A DNA stretch of 32,135 nucleotides from a virus, in IMG/VR virus record IMGVR_UViG_3300006916_000197, positions 1-32,135 of that record, one strand, 5' to 3'. Both the position numbers and the translations under genes were made by a program. Below the pieces are notes generated by a model, which was not told the origin of the DNA, made no database searches, and worked only from the letters and a program-made list of their open reading frames with translations. How positions within the stretch are numbered: the first letter of the stretch is position 1; every line of letters starts with the position of its first letter. Below are positions 1 through 8,602 of the stretch, one piece after another.

Positions 1-1968
1 GATGATGATTTGTTGTGGGCGTGGCCTCTCTCTTCTATTCAATCTGCTTCTCTTAGCTATCGTAAGATCGTAGAGCTCGAAGAGTTTCAAACACCGTTTT
101 GGATTGATGCCGTTGGTACATCGCCGACTGGTATCGCAGTAGGTACTTACGTATTTGGTTTTTATCTCGATGGCCACGAAAAAAATATTCCAGTTATTTT
201 TGGCACGTATCATAAATCATCGATATATCCCGAACCACCAACTGATGAACCAACGGGCAAATTTCTACAAATCAAACCTCCAGAAGAAGATTATCCGTAT
301 ATGGATGTATCTGCTTTGGCAAAAGGTTGGCATGAAGATACACAACGTGAAGCGAATCATCCATTAGGTCAAGATTATCCACTCGCTACTGATCCGGGCA
401 AGGGTGGACAGATGTTGCCTAAACATCCATATCATAAAGGTCAAATGAATATCGTATGGCAACCAGCCTCTGACTACGATACTGAATATCCATATAATTT
501 TGTACATACGACTAAATCAGGACATGCTATTGAATTAGATGATACGCCTGGACATGAGAGGATGCAGTGGTGGCATCGGTCAGGTAGCTACGAAGAGGTA
601 TCTAATAATAAACAAGGTTTGCCCAATTGGCGCGATGCGCTGCCTGGTGCATATCCTGATACAATGCGTGGATGGTTAGAACCAAACAAGAATCACGAGC
701 CTGGACTTCATCCGCCATGGGAAGGCAGACGAGTAAAGAAAACAGTCGGCAATGATTATACTATTTCACTTGAAAATAAAGAGACATATGTTGGTGCATC
801 AGTAAAACTTGAAGTTGTTAATAGTACTACATCAGGTATCGGCAATAATCATGTAGAAACAATTGCTAATAATATGTTTATTGCGGTTGGATATTATCCG
901 CGCACTGCGAATAATCAACTAGCAGGAGAATCTGCGCGTTATCAGCTTAATGATTCATGGATCAATGAAACAACATATCGCGAGAATGCAGATAAGAAAA
1001 CACAAATCTTGCCTAATACCCACAAATATGATTTTATTACTGATGTAGCTAATAACGTACAACTATCAGTAGGCTGGTCATGGAAAAAATCTCGAGAGCT
1101 TGATACACATTCAGAGAAAAATAATTATGTTGAGATAGCCAATAATCAATACACTTCTCTCGGCTGGATACCACGAAACAATTACGATAAGGATGGCGAA
1201 AGCAGACAACTATCTGACTTCGAGAAAACAAATCAATATTTCGATATTAAGGGTAATAGCGTTTCTAATATTGGATGGAAACCAAAAGACGAAGCACGAC
1301 TACTCACTGATAAAGATATTAATAATAATGTTGTTGATATTAAGAACAATAGTTTAACAAATATCGGTTGGCATCCGATCAACGAAGCACGTCAAGTTCT
1401 TTATGATAGCACTACTAACTTTACTATCGATGTCAAAAACAATGGTTTGTTAAATATAGGTTGGAATCCACAAACAGAAGGTAGAGCATTAACTACAGAT
1501 GATACGAATAATCTCTATATCGACGTCAAGAATAATTATACCACGGTAGCAAACAATAATTATTATCTTTCGGTTGGTGTAGATCTTGAAAATCAACACA
1601 ACGCTGTTGAAGGTTTAGATTCTCGTAGTTTGTTTATCGACGTTGCTAATAATAGAGCCGATTTTGTCGGCGCTGAATATGCGCAGAAAATAGGTGGTAA
1701 TAAGATGACACATACTCACGGTAATCGATATGATACTACTGAGTACGCTCATTATGTCAGAGCAATGTCATTCTTATTTGTCACAGGAAAAGGTAAATCA
1801 GGAGCAACTACATTTATTAGTGATGTTACAGTAGGTGATGCCAAGAATAAGAGATCATTTTATGTTAACGGCCCGATGGGTTCATCAATGGGAGCGAGCG
1901 ATTCATTTACTACACCAACAGGTAGAACAGTCACAGTTGTTAATGGAATTATTACGAGCATAGCATAA
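1..1968 (+). CDS. 5: gp5-like baseplate central spike/hub protein, 5' end missing
   Basis: The reading frame is open from base 1, so the gene starts upstream; the TTG at 10 is not a real start. The N-terminal part (motif LLWAWPLSS, then a stretch ending PVIFGTYHKS) fits the OB-fold domain of T4 gp5/VgrG proteins. About 180 residues in, the spike signature SGHAIELDDTPGHERMQWWH is visible. T4 gp5 carries a lysozyme domain between OB fold and needle. I see no lysozyme-like stretch here, as in marine T4-like phages. The C-terminal half holds NIGW repeats (listed separately) that probably form the trimeric needle. A THTHG motif at about 1708-1722 is followed by some 80 more residues. The protein should sit at the centre of the baseplate and pierce the outer membrane. 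Its stop overlaps the next start by one base (TAATG). Confidence 0.85.
   Translation, partial: DDDLLWAWPLSSIQSASLSYRKIVELEEFQTPFWIDAVGTSPTGIAVGTYVFGFYLDGHEKNIPVIFGTYHKSSIYPEPPTDEPTGKFLQIKPPEEDYPYMDVSALAKGWHEDTQREANHPLGQDYPLATDPGKGGQMLPKHPYHKGQMNIVWQPASDYDTEYPYNFVHTTKSGHAIELDDTPGHERMQWWHRSGSYEEVSNNKQGLPNWRDALPGAYPDTMRGWLEPNKNHEPGLHPPWEGRRVKKTVGNDYTISLENKETYVGASVKLEVVNSTTSGIGNNHVETIANNMFIAVGYYPRTANNQLAGESARYQLNDSWINETTYRENADKKTQILPNTHKYDFITDVANNVQLSVGWSWKKSRELDTHSEKNNYVEIANNQYTSLGWIPRNNYDKDGESRQLSDFEKTNQYFDIKGNSVSNIGWKPKDEARLLTDKDINNNVVDIKNNSLTNIGWHPINEARQVLYDSTTNFTIDVKNNGLLNIGWNPQTEGRALTTDDTNNLYIDVKNNYTTVANNNYYLSVGVDLENQHNAVEGLDSRSLFIDVANNRADFVGAEYAQKIGGNKMTHTHGNRYDTTEYAHYVRAMSFLFVTGKGKSGATTFISDVTVGDAKNKRSFYVNGPMGSSMGASDSFTTPTGRTVTVVNGIITSIA
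1042..1690 (+). repeat. NIGW protein repeats in the gp5-like needle
   Basis: At least five units with pattern (V/I)(D/E)(I/V)(K/A)NN-x4-(I/L/V)GW are visible, with the GW codons near 1072, 1161, 1272, 1365 and 1459. Two degenerate units follow near 1573 and 1666 (SVGVD, FVGAE). Spacing is about 90-115 bases (30-38 residues). T4 gp5 uses 8-residue VxG repeats in a triple-stranded beta-helix. The longer unit here suggests a different strand arrangement (inference). Confidence 0.75.
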
Positions 1969-2654
1969 TGGCAGATTTTTCACAAACAATCGATACGATT
2001 AAAGAATGGCAAGAAGAACTCGAGAGAGCAACTGGTGTCACTGAAGTAGAAAACGCTAATGGTGACATTGAATCAGTTCCTGGCGAATTTAGTTGTGAAA
2101 GATTACAATTACTAGTTGATGAACATGTAACTGAAGTAACTGATATTATCGCAGCGAAAGCTTCAGAAATTTCTGAGATTATGAGTAAGTATGCACCCAT
2201 TTTAAGTGTGCCAAGCAATCCTCTAAAAATTATCTCATGGGCAAAAAAAGTTGTAACAGGTATTGCGGGTCCTCAAGTAGCGGCCGCTATTCAACTAGCA
2301 ATTGAAATCGCTCAACTGGCTGGAGCCCTCGCGGGTTTAGCTTCGGCTGTTGCTAGCGCAGCTGCTCGTCTTGCTGATTGTGTAACGAACGTTGTATTAG
2401 GTGCTTTACAAGATATTCAAGATTCGTTAATGGAAAATGCAATTAGTTTGTATAATCAAGCATTTGCAATGTACGAAGCAGTAAGAGATGACGCGCTTGA
2501 TCAATTAGGTTATAACGAATTGTTAGAATTGAAAGCTGAAGTATCTGGTCAAATCAGTGAACTTACGACTGCGATGGCTGATATTGAAGCTTCAGTAGAT
2601 AGTATACAACAAAGCGCTACTGATTTGGGCAATGTCACAGTACCGGCGACTTAA
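1968..2654 (+). CDS. Ala-rich helical virion protein between spike genes, function unknown
   Basis: I do not recognise a named family. The 228-residue protein is predicted almost entirely helical: a charged N-terminal part (1-80), a long Ala/Val/Leu/Ile-rich stretch at about residues 96-150 with few charges, and an acidic coiled-coil-like C-terminus (160-220). The hydrophobic stretch could be an internal packing helix or a membrane-active segment. It starts within the stop of the gp5-like gene (TAATG) and is followed 12 bases later by the putative spike-tip gene, so it is probably co-translated with spike components. A role inside the hub or as a chaperone for the spike is inference from position only. 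Confidence 0.8.
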   Translation: MADFSQTIDTIKEWQEELERATGVTEVENANGDIESVPGEFSCERLQLLVDEHVTEVTDIIAAKASEISEIMSKYAPILSVPSNPLKIISWAKKVVTGIAGPQVAAAIQLAIEIAQLAGALAGLASAVASAAARLADCVTNVVLGALQDIQDSLMENAISLYNQAFAMYEAVRDDALDQLGYNELLELKAEVSGQISELTTAMADIEASVDSIQQSATDLGNVTVPAT

Positions 2655-2666
2655 TAGGAAAATAAA

Positions 2667-3407
2667 ATGAGCTCATGCAGATGTACATGTTCGGTAAGTC
2701 CAGGCGGAAGCAATGAAAGCGGACCATTTACATATACTCTCGAAGTAGAATTACAAAGTGGTGGTCCTCAAGACGGCACTAAAACTACAACAACTGGGAT
2801 TAATGAAAATGGTGAAAGGATATTAGAAACTACACCTATTATTATTGATGCCGGACCATCTGTATCTGGCAGCGGTACAGTATTAGCAGATATTAGAGTT
2901 ACTGTTGCTAATACAGCTAATTTCCCATCTTCTGATGCGAATAATACAGTAAACTTTATTAAGTATTGTGAACAATTACAATCAGATGCGAATGATTTAG
3001 CAACTAATTTACAATCTATTTTAGATACTAAGCTCGCCGCAGGCGGAGGCGGAGGAGGCGGGAGTGGTGTCACTGAAGGTGTAGGTAATCAATGTGATGA
3101 GCCGTTTGAAATAAAAGCTGACGGATTTACTATTAATTGTAATTCAATGACAGTCGATGCATGTGATGGAGGCAAACCAGCAGTTACGTTTAATTGTAGC
3201 AGTATCTCATTTGTGTCTGGAGGAGTTACAGTCACAATTAGTGGAGGAAACGTTACTATATCCGGAGGTACATTAAATTTTCCGGCTGGCACTACGGTTA
3301 ATAATCAAGCTATTCTCACTAGTCTTCCTGCACATACTCATAGCGCTGGTACACTTACAGATAGTCAATCAGGTAGCGTTTCAGGTTCAACCGGCGGTGT
3401 ATCATAA
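2667..3407 (+). CDS. Putative spike-tip protein, Cys/Gly-rich with HxH motif
   Basis: A 246-residue protein preceded by a good RBS (AGGAAA, 2656-2661). It begins with a CxCxC cluster (C4, C6, C8). The middle has a run of seven glycines near residues 128-135. The C-terminal third is a Ser/Thr/Val/Gly-rich alternating pattern (VTVTISGGNVTISGG) typical of a narrow beta-helix. It ends LPAHTHSAG with H223 and H225. In P2 gpV and phi92 gp138 the membrane-piercing spike tip binds iron through an HxH motif in each of three chains. This protein has the same kind of ending and lies between the hub and wedge genes. A tip or spike-extension role is therefore likely, but it is inference; no PAAR domain was recognised. 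Confidence 0.6.
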   Translation: MSSCRCTCSVSPGGSNESGPFTYTLEVELQSGGPQDGTKTTTTGINENGERILETTPIIIDAGPSVSGSGTVLADIRVTVANTANFPSSDANNTVNFIKYCEQLQSDANDLATNLQSILDTKLAAGGGGGGGSGVTEGVGNQCDEPFEIKADGFTINCNSMTVDACDGGKPAVTFNCSSISFVSGGVTVTISGGNVTISGGTLNFPAGTTVNNQAILTSLPAHTHSAGTLTDSQSGSVSGSTGGVS

Positions 3408-3410
3408 ATA
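3403..3410 (+). promoter_or_regulatory. Possible T4-type late promoter, variant CATAAATA
   Basis: CATAAATA overlaps the stop codon of the upstream gene and ends 20 bases before the gene 25 start. It differs from the T4 late consensus TATAAATA at the first base. Position suits transcription of the wedge block, but one 8-base variant match in AT-rich DNA is weak evidence. Confidence 0.3.
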
Positions 3411-3429
3411 ACAACTAAAAGAGAAAACA

Positions 3430-3864
3430 ATGGGCGTTAAGACAGCAACGAAAAACCAAGAGTTTCAGATTAGTGCGAACAATCGCGATATCTATAGCGA
3501 TTTCAATCATACTTTTCTACCTCATCCCAATACGGGTCAAATTACTCGGCGTATAAATGCTGATGCTGTTAAACTTGCTATACGTAATCTGGTATTGACG
3601 AATAAATATGAAAGGTTACGTAATCCTTCTTTTGGTGGAAATATCAGTCATTATTTGTTTGAGCCTCTCGATGATAATACAGCAGAAGAAATTAAAAACG
3701 ATCTTAAATGGTTAATAGAAACATATGAACCACGAGCTCAAGTGAGGGAAATTTATTGTGTTGTTTCAGAAGATCAAAATTCAGTCGACGTAAAAATTCA
3801 ATTTAATGTCTTGACATCGAGGGATGTTGAAGACTTAGACCTCACACTATACCGAGTAAGATAA
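3430..3864 (+). CDS. 25: Baseplate wedge subunit gp25
   Basis: A 144-residue protein of the gp25/TssE family (T4 gp25 is 132 residues). It has the N-terminal pattern YSDFNHTF followed by an internal LAIRNLVLTNKYERLRNPSFG segment, then the family's conserved EPR motif at residues 100-102 (YEPRAQV). In T4 and in type VI secretion systems this protein joins the wedge core and helps nucleate sheath polymerisation. Its position just upstream of gene 6 supports the call. It is separated from gene 6 by a single base, so the two should be co-translated. The leader has only a purine-rich run (AAAAGAGAAAA) as RBS. Confidence 0.92.
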   Translation: MGVKTATKNQEFQISANNRDIYSDFNHTFLPHPNTGQITRRINADAVKLAIRNLVLTNKYERLRNPSFGGNISHYLFEPLDDNTAEEIKNDLKWLIETYEPRAQVREIYCVVSEDQNSVDVKIQFNVLTSRDVEDLDLTLYRVR

Positions 3865-3865
3865 A

Positions 3866-5650
3866 ATGGCTACTAGCAACGATCTCACTACATTAGATTT
3901 CGCTTCAATCAAAGAAAATTTAAAACTATATCTCAAGAGTCAAGATCTTTTTAGAGACTATGATTTTGAAGCATCTAATATTAATGTATTGTTAGATGTA
4001 CTCGCATATAATACCAGTTTAAATGGTTTCTATTTGAATATGGTTGCAAACGAGATGTTTCTTGATTCGGCGCTTTTAAGAGATTCTATTGTTTCGCACG
4101 CTAAAGAGCTAAACTATATTCCTCGTTCATTCAGATCTGCACAGGCGAGAGTGAATATAACGCTGAGAGATAATTCTGAAAATGCAACTGTATTAATTCC
4201 TCGCGGTACATCATTTACTGGTACTGCAGGCAGCCGTAATTTTACATTTACTACTAATCAAAATATTCAAGCATTTAGTACTGACACGCAAAACGTATTC
4301 CTTGCGACTGATGTAGTACTTTATGAAGGTGACTACGTACAAGATTCTTATGTTGCCGATACACAAAATCCAGTTAGATATTTGATTACTAATAAAACTA
4401 TCGATACGACGAGTTTACGTGTAACTGTAATCGAAGATAATGGCGCAACCGTTTTGAATTACGATATACGTGATTCATTATTTGGTCTTGGAGCTACTAG
4501 TCAAGTATTTTTCTTGCAAGCCGCAGAAAATGATTCTTACGAAATACTCTTTGGTGACGGGGTTATTGGTCGACCTCCAAAAAATAACTCTATTGTGTTG
4601 ATTGAATACAGAGCATGTAATGGTGAATTGCCAAATGGTATACGTACATTTGCCGCTGATGATGATATCACGACGGCGACTGTTACCGATATTCGTGTAT
4701 TATCTAGGGCGTCTGGCGGTTCTATTCCGGAATCAGTAGAATCAATTAAGTTTAACGCGCCGCGAGCATTTACAACACAAGAACGAGTTGTAACAGCACA
4801 AGATTACGCTACACTATTAAAAGCAAATTTCTCAGAGATCAATGATATCGCTGCGTATGGTGGCGAAGAATTTGATCCTCCACAATTTGGTAAAGTAATT
4901 ATTGCTGTCGACCTTAAAAATACAGATTCATTGCCCGATACGTATCGAGCCAAATATAGAGACTTTATTAAACCTCGCAGCCCCTTGTCAATTGATCCTG
5001 TGTTTATTGTTCCAAATTATATGTATTTGACAGTGAGTTCAAATGTGAAATACGATATTACACAAACAGCTTTGGGTGTTGATGATATGAAGAGTCTTGT
5101 AGTATCAGCCATTCAATCGTTTAACTTTAACAATCTCAATGGATTTAATAAAACATTACGTTATAGTAAGTTTATTGCTGCTATCGATGGGGCACAAGAT
5201 GCTATTATCAGTAACGATACAACAGTCGAAGCCACGCAGTTTATTTCTCTAAATGTAGCAGAAAGAACTAATTATACGATTGATTTTGGCATGCCATTAG
5301 TAAATGATATTGGTCAAAAACAAGGAGATCACTCTTCCAATCAAAGAGCTGTAGTGCGCACTGATACTTTCTTATATCAAGGCGAGCAGTGTTCTATTGA
5401 AGATAATGGATTGGGAGATTTGATTATAATTAAATCAACAACAAGTACGCATACACAATTGACGTCTATTGGTTCTGTTAATTACGAAACTGGTGTGTTA
5501 CGTATTAATAATTTCTTGCCTCAAGATCAAAAGCCTCAGATAAAAGTAACTGTTACACCACGAGAAAAAGATATTACAGCAAAAAATAGATCTATTCTCA
5601 GGGTACTCGATGCTGATATTAATGTAAGAATTGAACAGGTTAGAATTTAA
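3866..5650 (+). CDS. 6: Baseplate wedge subunit gp6
   Basis: A 594-residue protein (T4 gp6 is 660). The N-terminus (LDFASIKENLKLYLKSQ, then NINVLLDVLAYNTSLNGFY and ELNYIPRSFRSA) is the conserved start of gp6/baseplate_J-like proteins of T4-type phages. The segment ERVVTAQDYATLLKANF near residue 310 is another family landmark. In T4, gp6 forms the ring-like iris that links wedges around the hub and opens on contraction. The gene starts one base after gene 25 and its stop overlaps the start of the next gene (TAATG), giving the order 25-6-7-8. Confidence 0.92.
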   Translation: MATSNDLTTLDFASIKENLKLYLKSQDLFRDYDFEASNINVLLDVLAYNTSLNGFYLNMVANEMFLDSALLRDSIVSHAKELNYIPRSFRSAQARVNITLRDNSENATVLIPRGTSFTGTAGSRNFTFTTNQNIQAFSTDTQNVFLATDVVLYEGDYVQDSYVADTQNPVRYLITNKTIDTTSLRVTVIEDNGATVLNYDIRDSLFGLGATSQVFFLQAAENDSYEILFGDGVIGRPPKNNSIVLIEYRACNGELPNGIRTFAADDDITTATVTDIRVLSRASGGSIPESVESIKFNAPRAFTTQERVVTAQDYATLLKANFSEINDIAAYGGEEFDPPQFGKVIIAVDLKNTDSLPDTYRAKYRDFIKPRSPLSIDPVFIVPNYMYLTVSSNVKYDITQTALGVDDMKSLVVSAIQSFNFNNLNGFNKTLRYSKFIAAIDGAQDAIISNDTTVEATQFISLNVAERTNYTIDFGMPLVNDIGQKQGDHSSNQRAVVRTDTFLYQGEQCSIEDNGLGDLIIIKSTTSTHTQLTSIGSVNYETGVLRINNFLPQDQKPQIKVTVTPREKDITAKNRSILRVLDADINVRIEQVRI

Positions 5651-8589
5651 TGGCTATTGATGTAGAAAATACAATATCGCAACTAGTTGCGAATCAATTT
5701 CCTGATTTTTATAAAGAAGAAGGCCAACTTTTTATTGCCTTTGTAAAAGCATATTATGAGTGGCTAGAGACGAGTGAATTTTATGCTGATTTAGATGGTG
5801 ATGGAAATAAAGAAACACTTGTTCAAAATCCTTCAGAAGCGATATATCATGCGAGAAAGCTTGCAGATTATAGAGATATCGATAATACTATAGATGATTT
5901 TATTCTATCATTTAAAAACAAATATCTTTCTAACATTCAATTTAACGTTGCTACAAATAAACAGTTATTCATTAAAAATGCTTTAGAATTTTATAGAGCG
6001 AAAGGTTCTTCGCGAGCCATCGATCTATTCTTTAAGCTGGTGTATGGATTAGAAGCAAGAGTTTACACTCCATCAGATGATGTATTCCGATTATCAGATA
6101 ATGAATGGACAGACGAACGTTATCTTGAATTATTGCCAGATCCTTCTAATATCAATTTTGTAGGCAAACAAGTTTTTGGAACAGTCACGGGCGCCTCTGC
6201 ATTCGGAGAAAAATTAATTCGAATTAAACGCGGTAGTCTGTACATTGAAGTTTTGTATTTGAGTGGACTTAATGGCAATTTCCAAACGGACGAATTAGTT
6301 GTTGCTTTTGATGAAGTAGAATTAGGCGGAACTCAGTATAGAAATAGAATGATTGGCTCATTAAGTTCATTTGAAATTCAAGCTTCAAACGATGGTTTTA
6401 TAGTTGGTGAAGAAGTAGCAGTTAAAGACGGCAAGGGTAAAAAAGGCGTAGCAGTTGTAACAGCTGTTCGAAACGCTGTTGGTGTTGTAGACTTCAATCT
6501 AATTGAAGGGGGCTGGGGATATACTAATGATGCTCAAGTCATCGGTTCAAAAAGAACACTGAGATTTGATGAGATAAAGAATTTTGAAAACGAAGACTTT
6601 TTCTTTCAAACACAGCCATTTGAAATCTTTAATACTGTAAAACAAGATCTACATCGTTTCTATCTCAACACTTCTAATACTGAGTCTACAGACGCTGCAC
6701 TAGCTCTTGATTTAGGAACAGAGTTGTATATTACTGCAAACGATGATATCGGCAATATTATCGTATGGGAAGGCACTCTTGTTGATAAAAGTACTGCTGA
6801 CGGTTATCTTGTTTTAAATTATATTAAAGCTAATTATGCTAATAGCTCTACTGGTTTGATTGAAACAGATGATGGTAGGGACATAGCAAACAGTTTTTAT
6901 TCGAACACACAAAATATTCAATATCTGTATTCTAATGTAGATAGCTCATCTGAAAGATATGAATTAGAAGATTTAGATGGTATTGATGTTTCAGTAGAAG
7001 CAAATGTTATCGCAGTGAGCAATGTTTTTACACTTGAATACACCACAAATTCAGATATTGCAATTGCTGCTGATACCATTTTCTACCAAAAAGATGATAT
7101 AAATCAAATCTATTCGCGGGCAGGTGTAGCAAATACATTCTCAAATAATGCAACAGGTCAAACGTTTCTCAATCTACAATCAAAGGTCGGCGCGTTCAGA
7201 ACAAATCGGCCATTTTATATATTAGGTGATGAATCCAACGAGCCATTTACGATTGTAGAAATGTCAAATGTAAATATTGGTTTAATTGGCACAACATCAG
7301 AAGAATTACCATTTAAACTATATGCAAATACATATGCATCGAATACAGCGCTTGGTACATATGCTCCTGGTAGTGCAAATAATAGAACATCAACTTATAC
7401 TACTAGAGCTAATTTTACATTATCGACTTTCGAAGAACAAGAAACACAATTCTATTACGAAACGACTCAAAGATCTGGTGGTCCTCTAATATTAGATACT
7501 CTTGATTTATCTACTATTATATACGAAACAGCAAATATTGATGCAAATGATCCAGGCAATTCAGAATTTCAAGAAGTTGCACAAGGAAATACAATTAATT
7601 ATTCTAATACTACATTGCTTGATGCTTTAAATTATACTACAACTGGTATAGAAATTGGATCGATTGATTCTATTGTAATTACCGCACCCGGTGAAGGATA
7701 TGGCGACGATCCATTCTTTATCGTATATGATCCATTGACCTCACACATCGATAGACATGATTTTTACATTCGCTATAAAGATGAAGGAGATGCCGAAAAT
7801 CTCCTGAAGACATTTAGAGTAGGAGAGAAAATTGTAGTACAAGGCGAAAATGATACAAAAGAAGCAAGAATATATGATTTTAATATTCAGACAAGAGAAA
7901 TATTTGCCAGACGTTTAAATTGGGATGTACGTGTAGATGATAATGTCGACACCGGTGCAAATAATGTTATGAATTTTTCTACTCAATCTGAATTTAGACA
8001 TGGAGAATCGATTACAGGAACGACTTCAGGTGTCACTGCAGTGATTGAAACTGTTGATGAAACTCGAATGCTACCAGGTCCTGGCCAAAATGCAGATGTA
8101 AAAGCAACAGCATTATCAGGCAACGGATTTGCTACAGCTGTTAGAATCATCAATTCTGGTTTCGGTTATTTCGGTAAAAATTATGTAAATTCTACTGACA
8201 CATATGAACTAGGAGAAAATTTAACTCTTGAGTCGACTAAAACTGCCGATAAAACAATATCAGTAAAAGGTTTTCTTGGTACTCAAGGTATTGCTCCTGG
8301 TATCCATCCAAATAGAAGGTCGTTTCTCAGTTCGGATAAATACTTAGCTGATAATGACTTTTATCAAGAATATTCTTATCAAGTTCTGTCTGCTCTACCG
8401 TTTAACAAATATAAGAAGACACTCGTAGATGTGCTTCATGTTGCTGGTAGTAAACCATTTGGTGGATATGTTGGTACTTCAGAAGCTACTATTGATATTA
8501 CACCTATCGATACTTCAGTACAGTTTGATTTGAAATCGACATCATTATTCATCAATCAAAATACTTTCTACACTGCTAACGTAGCATAG
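5650..8589 (+). CDS. 7: Baseplate wedge protein, gp7-like
   Basis: A 979-residue protein in the position of T4 gene 7 (1032 residues), between 6 and 8. The N-terminal 150 residues are well conserved in marine T4-like phages: FVKAYYEWLE near residue 31, ADYRDIDNTIDDFI near 75, KGSSRAIDLFFKLVYG starting at 118 and a following SDNEW. The rest is a long series of beta-rich, Asn/Thr/Gly-rich segments, including repeated 'GFGYFG/GEGYGDDP' turn motifs. In T4, gp7 starts wedge assembly and binds gp8 and gp10. Assignment as gp7 rests on the conserved N-terminus and gene order; a generic virion structural protein is the fallback. Confidence 0.75.
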   Translation: MAIDVENTISQLVANQFPDFYKEEGQLFIAFVKAYYEWLETSEFYADLDGDGNKETLVQNPSEAIYHARKLADYRDIDNTIDDFILSFKNKYLSNIQFNVATNKQLFIKNALEFYRAKGSSRAIDLFFKLVYGLEARVYTPSDDVFRLSDNEWTDERYLELLPDPSNINFVGKQVFGTVTGASAFGEKLIRIKRGSLYIEVLYLSGLNGNFQTDELVVAFDEVELGGTQYRNRMIGSLSSFEIQASNDGFIVGEEVAVKDGKGKKGVAVVTAVRNAVGVVDFNLIEGGWGYTNDAQVIGSKRTLRFDEIKNFENEDFFFQTQPFEIFNTVKQDLHRFYLNTSNTESTDAALALDLGTELYITANDDIGNIIVWEGTLVDKSTADGYLVLNYIKANYANSSTGLIETDDGRDIANSFYSNTQNIQYLYSNVDSSSERYELEDLDGIDVSVEANVIAVSNVFTLEYTTNSDIAIAADTIFYQKDDINQIYSRAGVANTFSNNATGQTFLNLQSKVGAFRTNRPFYILGDESNEPFTIVEMSNVNIGLIGTTSEELPFKLYANTYASNTALGTYAPGSANNRTSTYTTRANFTLSTFEEQETQFYYETTQRSGGPLILDTLDLSTIIYETANIDANDPGNSEFQEVAQGNTINYSNTTLLDALNYTTTGIEIGSIDSIVITAPGEGYGDDPFFIVYDPLTSHIDRHDFYIRYKDEGDAENLLKTFRVGEKIVVQGENDTKEARIYDFNIQTREIFARRLNWDVRVDDNVDTGANNVMNFSTQSEFRHGESITGTTSGVTAVIETVDETRMLPGPGQNADVKATALSGNGFATAVRIINSGFGYFGKNYVNSTDTYELGENLTLESTKTADKTISVKGFLGTQGIAPGIHPNRRSFLSSDKYLADNDFYQEYSYQVLSALPFNKYKKTLVDVLHVAGSKPFGGYVGTSEATIDITPIDTSVQFDLKSTSLFINQNTFYTANVA

Positions 8590-8602
8590 AGATAAATAAA
8601 AA

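Noticed and set aside
8591-8598. GATAAATA just before gene 8
   Set aside because: It ends 4 bases before the ATG, too close for a late promoter to produce a leader for that gene.
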